Positions 6,563-10,294 of a DNA stretch of 10,294 nt are shown here, piece after piece. Positions within the stretch are counted from its first letter, which is position 1, and every line of letters begins with the position of its first letter. Source of the stretch: Spirochaetaceae bacterium (GTDB lineage Bacteria; Spirochaetota; Spirochaetia; DSM-27196; SLAA01); the NCBI GenBank assembly GCA_003564775.1, contig PXEI01000054.1, positions 1 to 10,294 of the forward strand, given 5' to 3'. The notes under the pieces are model-generated. The model made no database searches and was not told where the DNA came from. It saw nothing but the letters and a program-made list of their open reading frames with translations. Both the position numbers and the translations under genes were made by a program.

Positions 6563-7189
6563 ATGAAGACTCTATATCGATATATCAACACGGTTGTGTT
6601 GCTGGGCGTTTTTTTTGGCGCGAGTGTGGGAAGTGCAGAGATGGCACACGCCCAGAGCACCAGGCCTACGGCCACCGCGGTGTTTGCCGGGGGCTGTTTC
6701 TGGTGCATGGAGCCACCCTACGACGCGCTTGAGGGGGTGCTTGAAACCACCTCCGGTTTTGCCGGTGGAGATGTAGTAAACCCCACCTACAATCAGGTTG
6801 TTGCTGGCCGCACCGGGCACCTTGAGGTTGTGCAGGTCACCTACGACCCGGCTGTAGTGAACTACGCCCGTCTGCTTGAGGTTTTCTGGGTGAACATTGA
6901 CCCACTTGATGGTGGCGGGCAGTTCTGCGACCGAGGTCAGCACTACACAAGTGCTATCTTCTACCAAACTGAGGACGAGCGGCGCCTGGCCGAGGCAAGC
7001 AGGCAGGAGCTTATCCGCTCGGGGCGTTTTGGATCACAGCAGATACAGACAAGCATTCGTCCACTCGACGCCTTTTACCCGGCCGAGGAGTACCACCAGA
7101 ACTACTACCAGAAGAACCCAATTCGCTACCGCTTCTACCGCAATGCCTGTGGGAGAGACCGTCGTCTGCGTGAACTCTGGGGTAGCTGA
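6563..7189 (+). CDS. msrA: exported peptide methionine sulfoxide reductase A
   Basis: MsrA reduces the S-epimer of methionine sulfoxide in oxidised proteins. The 208-residue product starts with a signal peptide (basic MKTLYRY, a hydrophobic stretch, likely cleavage after AHA near residue 30), so repair should occur outside the cytoplasm. The catalytic GGCFWCMEPP gives nucleophile C45 and E50. TGHLEVVQVTYDP and NIDPLDGGGQFCDRGQHYTSAIFY are MsrA signatures, the latter of the subtype with extra residues around QFCDRG. C122 or C196 are candidate resolving cysteines. No MsrB domain is fused and none is seen nearby. The start at 6563 is clear: GGAGG lies 5 bases upstream and the signal peptide starts there. 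It lies 25 bases after the REC-PAS gene and 44 before the lipoprotein gene. A periplasmic MsrA beside a copper oxidase fits defence against copper-driven methionine oxidation. Confidence 0.95.
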   Translation: MKTLYRYINTVVLLGVFFGASVGSAEMAHAQSTRPTATAVFAGGCFWCMEPPYDALEGVLETTSGFAGGDVVNPTYNQVVAGRTGHLEVVQVTYDPAVVNYARLLEVFWVNIDPLDGGGQFCDRGQHYTSAIFYQTEDERRLAEASRQELIRSGRFGSQQIQTSIRPLDAFYPAEEYHQNYYQKNPIRYRFYRNACGRDRRLRELWGS

Positions 7190-7233
7190 GGGGCTGACAG
7201 ACATTTACCGCGCAACGAGCTACTATTGCAGAC

Positions 7234-8112
7234 ATGAACCGAACCCTTGTCTTGTTAGCTGTTGCTCTTGTGTTTCTTGGTGGATGCGCCGCACTGCAGT
7301 CTGCCGGTGTATTTGGTGCCGCGGCTCCGACGCCCGAGGAAGCTCGGGCTGCAGATGAACGCGCGACACTGGACAAGCAGCATGCCGAGCTAGCGGGAGC
7401 GTACCTCGCGCAGGTTCCTGCTGCATCTGCACCACGACGGGAGATCATTCTGGTGCTCTACGCTGACGGCACCGCCCGGCTGCACACCGACTACCGAAAT
7501 AACGAGATGCCGGTCATTGAGCATGGCGGTTGGAGCCTTTCGAGCCAGGGCGAAGAAAGCTCGTCAGCCGAGTCCCCTGTTTCGGAAGCCACGCTGGTAC
7601 TTCTACTGGAGGGGAGCCGCAAACTGGTGTACGACCAGCCTGAGCGCCTGGTCTTTGGTGTGAGTGAAATCGGGCAAGCAGGTACCCAACTGAGGACAGT
7701 GGAGTACGACCCGGCGCGCTATGGTGAGGAGGGGCTACAGCTTAACCGGTACAACCGTGACCCAACACCAACTCTATCTGGCACCGGGTGGCAGCTTGTA
7801 GAGATCCAGATGATGAACGACCGAGTTTTTGTTCCTGCGGCAGCGGAACTCTATACCGCGCAGTTTGGCTCCGACGGGAGCTTCTCAGCCCGTGCCGACT
7901 GCAATCGCCTGTCCGGTAGCTATGCCGATATCGACTCGCAACTGCTCTTTGGGCCTTTAGCCTCCACCAAGGCGCTGTGCTCATCCGAGAGTCTGTACCA
8001 GATCTATACCGACGCTTTTCATGCCGCGCATTCGTATGTGTTGGAGGCTGGCGACCTCTATTTGGCGTTTGGTCCGGATTCCGGAATCCTCAAGTTTGCG
8101 CCCGCGCAGTAA
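7234..8112 (+). CDS. lipoprotein with NlpE-like region and META (HslJ-like) domain
   Basis: This 292-residue protein begins with a lipoprotein signal ending in the lipobox LGGC (C18), so it should be lipid-anchored in the envelope. Residues about 52-170 resemble the N-terminal domain of NlpE, the copper- and adhesion-responsive lipoprotein: a Y-x-x-x-x-P start, then IILVLYADGTARL and GGWSL. Where NlpE-type proteins have PCADCP, this one has PAASAP (62-67), so both cysteines of the CxxC are replaced. Residues about 182-290 form a META domain as in HslJ: TGWQLVEI, a FGSDGSFSARADCNRLSGSY block and FGPLASTKALC. C223 and C249 are its only cysteines after the lipobox and could pair. No strong ribosome site precedes the ATG; TACTAT ends 7 bases before it. 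The gene is last in the plus-strand group and ends 4 bases from the convergent transporter. The META call is firmer than the NlpE call. Confidence 0.85.
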   Translation: MNRTLVLLAVALVFLGGCAALQSAGVFGAAAPTPEEARAADERATLDKQHAELAGAYLAQVPAASAPRREIILVLYADGTARLHTDYRNNEMPVIEHGGWSLSSQGEESSSAESPVSEATLVLLLEGSRKLVYDQPERLVFGVSEIGQAGTQLRTVEYDPARYGEEGLQLNRYNRDPTPTLSGTGWQLVEIQMMNDRVFVPAAAELYTAQFGSDGSFSARADCNRLSGSYADIDSQLLFGPLASTKALCSSESLYQIYTDAFHAAHSYVLEAGDLYLAFGPDSGILKFAPAQ

Positions 8113-8116
8113 GGTT

Positions 8117-9112
8117 TTACACAACGGCGAGGATTCCAAGCGCCCCAACCGCAATCATGGCCAGGCCACCAAGGCTCTCCAGTCCAATGTGCAGCCCTTC
8201 GCCTAAGCGGCCGTCAAGCACGCCAACAACTACTCGCTTAGACAGCAAGGCAACTATCGACACCAGCGAAAGGGTAATAGCCATTCCTAATGAGAACGCA
8301 GCGGTGGCCATAAGGCCAAGCCACAGCACCCCCAGTGAGAGAGAGAACAACAGAATCATAGCCGAACCGGGGCAAGGAATGACGGCTGAGAGCACAATTG
8401 CTGGAAGGAATCCAAGTCGTGCGCGAACCCTACGGAAAAGCTTCTGCTCAAGCACGCTCTCCCCGTCGTCACGATCCATGCCGCCCGGCTCGGTTGAGTC
8501 GGGCGCATGGGCTGACTGGCGGAGCAGGTAGAGCTCCCGCAACTTGAAGACCAGCACCAGTACTCCAATGAAGACGACTACCGCCGCGGTAGTACCCTGC
8601 AGATATACTGTGGCTTGCTCAAGAGCCAGAGAGAGTGAACCTTGAAGCAGGTAGTAGCCGCCAAGAACTACAACTCCGGCCGCTCCTGAATGGATTGCTG
8701 CGACCCCAAATCCCGCCGCCGGGGCATGCCACAGCGGTGCGTTGGTCGCCACGAAGTAGGAAGCCAGTAATACTTTCCGATGCCCGGGAAGGGCGGCATG
8801 AATGAGGCCGTAGAGAAACGCAACCAGCCCTACCAAAGCTACCGAGCGGGATGCCTCTCCTGCTTCAGCGCCAGACAGGAGCTCAGCAAGTTCTGCATTG
8901 AGCGTCCGGTGATACTCACGCAGTCGTGCCTGAACCTTTGCAAGCGCTCCCGGAGATGTTGTCGGCGCTGGGGCCGGTGAAAGAGCTTGCGTGGGACTGG
9001 ACTCAGTTCGCGGCGTACCAAAGAATGGGTTCTGTTGTGCCGCCAACCGCGGGACGCCACCAGTGAGGAGCGTAAGCACTAGGGCGGCCAGGAAGAATCT
9101 TCGGAATCTCAC
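8117..9112 (-). CDS. NicO/RcnA-like nickel/cobalt transporter
   Basis: Integral membrane protein of about 331 residues in the NicO family, which includes RcnA-type Ni2+/Co2+ exporters. Signatures are FLYGLIHAALPGHRK (H105, H111), AAIHSGAAGVVVLGG (H141) and PCPGSAMILLFSLSLG (C247). Hydrophobic segments lie near 91-120, 131-156, 174-193, 235-260, 262-290 and 311-330. A signal-like N-terminus (RFRRFFLAALVLTLL, ending LAAQ) leads into a Pro/Ser/Thr-rich stretch (27-55) and a helix, probably outside the membrane. The central loop (about 200-225) is Asp/Glu-rich, unlike the His-rich loop of RcnA, so the metal is uncertain. GTG 9112 is chosen because the signal peptide starts there and the reading clears the HAD gene by 25 bases; ATG 9196 would add 28 unlikely residues and overlap it. 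No clear ribosome site supports 9112. It is last in a GGDEF-HAD-transporter run. Confidence 0.8.
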   Translation of the reverse strand: MRFRRFFLAALVLTLLTGGVPRLAAQQNPFFGTPRTESSPTQALSPAPAPTTSPGALAKVQARLREYHRTLNAELAELLSGAEAGEASRSVALVGLVAFLYGLIHAALPGHRKVLLASYFVATNAPLWHAPAAGFGVAAIHSGAAGVVVLGGYYLLQGSLSLALEQATVYLQGTTAAVVVFIGVLVLVFKLRELYLLRQSAHAPDSTEPGGMDRDDGESVLEQKLFRRVRARLGFLPAIVLSAVIPCPGSAMILLFSLSLGVLWLGLMATAAFSLGMAITLSLVSIVALLSKRVVVGVLDGRLGEGLHIGLESLGGLAMIAVGALGILAVV

Positions 9113-9137
9113 AGTGCGCCCACAGTAACACACCTTA

Positions 9138-9824
9138 CTACCGCGGCACGTGGTTCTTGAGCCCAAGGCCAAGCAATGGTTCAAAATCTGTAGCATTATC
9201 TACCAGTACGGTAGGGTGAACCGACTTGAGTTTTGCTCGGTTGTGGTTGCCCCAGGTGACCGCACAGGTGAGGCAACCGGCGGCATGACCCATCTCAATG
9301 TCAAAGGTGGTGTCCCCGATCATGAGAACCTGGCGCGGCTCCAGGCCCATGCGCGAAATGACCGAGAGGAGCAGTTCAGGATGAGGTTTGTCGTTCGATG
9401 CATCTTCGCGTGAGGCAACTACCTCAAAACAGTCTGCAACTCCCAGGTGTTCCACCATGCCTCCCAGAGACTGATTACTGCGACTCGATGCAATTCCCAT
9501 GCGGAAACCGGCAGCCTGGCAGCTGCGTACAACCTGAAGCATTCCCGGGAACGCCTCCACATCTCCGTACCCTTTCAGGCGAAACACCTCGCGATATGCT
9601 TCTACGGCTCGGCTAATGAGCTCATCATCTGCCCCGGTTAACTCCCGGAAGGCCGACGCAAGGGGTATCCCAATAGTCGCAGAGATTTCTTTCTCACTTG
9701 GGCACTCAATTCCTACACGAGCAAAAGCTTCGCGGTATGAGTCCACAATAATTGCTCGGGTGTCGGCAAGCGTGCCGTCAAAGTCAAATACAAGGGCGGT
9801 GGGTCGGGAGGGTAAAGCATGCAT
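9138..9824 (-). CDS. HAD-superfamily phosphatase, phosphoglycolate phosphatase-like
   Basis: A 228-residue cytoplasmic HAD hydrolase with all four motifs: I FDFDGTLAD (nucleophile D14, acid/base D16), II ASSRS (S113), III NDKPHPE (K146) and IV GDTTFDIEM (D171, D175). Residues about 22-90 form a helical cap of the Gph/beta-phosphoglucomutase type. Length and motifs fit phosphoglycolate phosphatase or related sugar-phosphate and nucleotide phosphatases. The family is too broad to name the substrate. The ATG at 9824 has AAGG 7 bases upstream. It lies 31 bases after the GGDEF gene and just before the transporter, all on one strand, so co-transcription is likely; no functional link between the three is obvious. 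Confidence 0.9.
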   Translation of the reverse strand: MHALPSRPTALVFDFDGTLADTRAIIVDSYREAFARVGIECPSEKEISATIGIPLASAFRELTGADDELISRAVEAYREVFRLKGYGDVEAFPGMLQVVRSCQAAGFRMGIASSRSNQSLGGMVEHLGVADCFEVVASREDASNDKPHPELLLSVISRMGLEPRQVLMIGDTTFDIEMGHAAGCLTCAVTWGNHNRAKLKSVHPTVLVDNATDFEPLLGLGLKNHVPR

Positions 9825-9855
9825 TCAGGAACCTTAACGACCCGGGCAATTGGGG

Positions 9856-10294
9856 TCAAGCGTTTGAGTTGGTTTCCTCGCCGTGAGTTCTGTTTCGGCC
9901 TGCTGACTTAGCCATATAGAGCGCCTTGTCGGCTTCGTGAATGAGGCGCATTTCCGGCTCGTCGGCCGGAACACCGGCTGCAACTCCAATGCTTACCGTG
10001 ATATAGGGCGCGGTTGGTGAGTACTCGTGTGCTAGTCTGAGTTCCTCTATTGAAGTGCGGGTTTTCTCCGCAAGTGTCAGGGCTCCCTCGGTTGTAGTAT
10101 TTGCCAGCAAGACGATGAACTCCTCGCCACCGTAACGCGCGGCCAGGTCTGTGCCTCGTGAGCAGCATCCGCGGATAACCGCAGAGATCTGCTGCAGGCA
10201 GATGTCCCCAGCAGGGTGACCGTAGTTGTCGTTGTACGGCTTAAAGGCGTCGATATCGATCATGAGCACAGCAAGTGAGGTTCCCTCGCGGCGA
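9856..10294 (-). CDS. GGDEF diguanylate cyclase, 5' end beyond the window
   Basis: The final 146 or so residues of a protein whose GGDEF domain makes cyclic di-GMP from two GTP. The frame stays open to the right edge, where it reads RREGTSLAVLMIDIDAFKPYND, so the gene starts outside the window; the GTG at 10269 is internal. The active site is RYGGEEFIVLL (GGEEF variant, normally active). RGTD ends five residues before GGEEF, matching the RxxD product-inhibition site. Substrate and metal positions DIDAFKPYNDNYGHPAGD and the C-terminal VSIGVAA and ADKALYMAKSAGRN are intact. Any sensory N-terminal domain is not visible. The TGA stop is followed after 31 bases by the HAD gene. Confidence 0.93.
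   Translation of the reverse strand, partial: RREGTSLAVLMIDIDAFKPYNDNYGHPAGDICLQQISAVIRGCCSRGTDLAARYGGEEFIVLLANTTTEGALTLAEKTRTSIEELRLAHEYSPTAPYITVSIGVAAGVPADEPEMRLIHEADKALYMAKSAGRNRTHGEETNSNA

Noticed and set aside
8117..9196. ATG 9196 as start of the NicO transporter
   Set aside because: It adds 28 residues overlapping the HAD gene and places the signal peptide internally; GTG 9112 fits better, although its ribosome site is weak.

Overview
This is a gene-dense bacterial segment of moderately high GC with ten protein genes, one of them cut by the right edge. I see no rRNA, tRNA, CRISPR array or insertion sequence. No gap between genes exceeds about 190 bases. The receiver domain of the REC-PAS protein (4909-6537) has a run around LSSHTEPEVVEKTERITSYG that, from memory, I associate with spirochaete (Spirochaetaceae-type) sensor proteins. 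The signal peptides and a lipobox indicate an organism with an envelope and probably a periplasm. The spirochaete assignment is an inference; the Gram-negative-like envelope is better supported.

Layout. 99-1385 (minus) is a two-HKD phospholipase D family protein, transcribed divergently from 1504-2655 (plus), a complete C5-cytosine DNA methyltransferase with no recognisable restriction partner. The methyltransferase runs tail-to-tail into 2577-3305 (minus), a basic helical protein with a C-terminal J-domain; the two overlap by 79 bases. The J-domain gene starts inside the stop codon of 3305-4720 (minus), a CueO-like multicopper oxidase, so these two form an operon. A divergent intergenic region (4721-4908) separates the oxidase from a plus-strand group: 4909-6537 (REC plus three PAS domains, no output domain), 6563-7189 (exported MsrA) and 7234-8112 (lipoprotein with an NlpE-like region and a META domain). 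Tail-to-tail with it, after only 4 bases, is a minus-strand group read from the right edge: GGDEF diguanylate cyclase (from 10294, truncated), HAD phosphatase (9138-9824) and NicO/RcnA-like metal transporter (8117-9112).

How the genes may work together. The centre of the window looks like an envelope metal and redox stress cluster: periplasmic copper oxidase, periplasmic methionine sulfoxide reductase, NlpE-like/META lipoprotein, a Ni/Co-type exporter and a receiver protein whose first PAS domain carries five closely spaced cysteines. This joint role is inferred from family and position. The most unusual points are the NlpE-like domain in which both CxxC cysteines are alanine, the Cys-rich REC-PAS protein without output, the methyltransferase tail encoded opposite the J-domain core, and the oxidase/J-protein coupling. 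I see no convincing complete new system.
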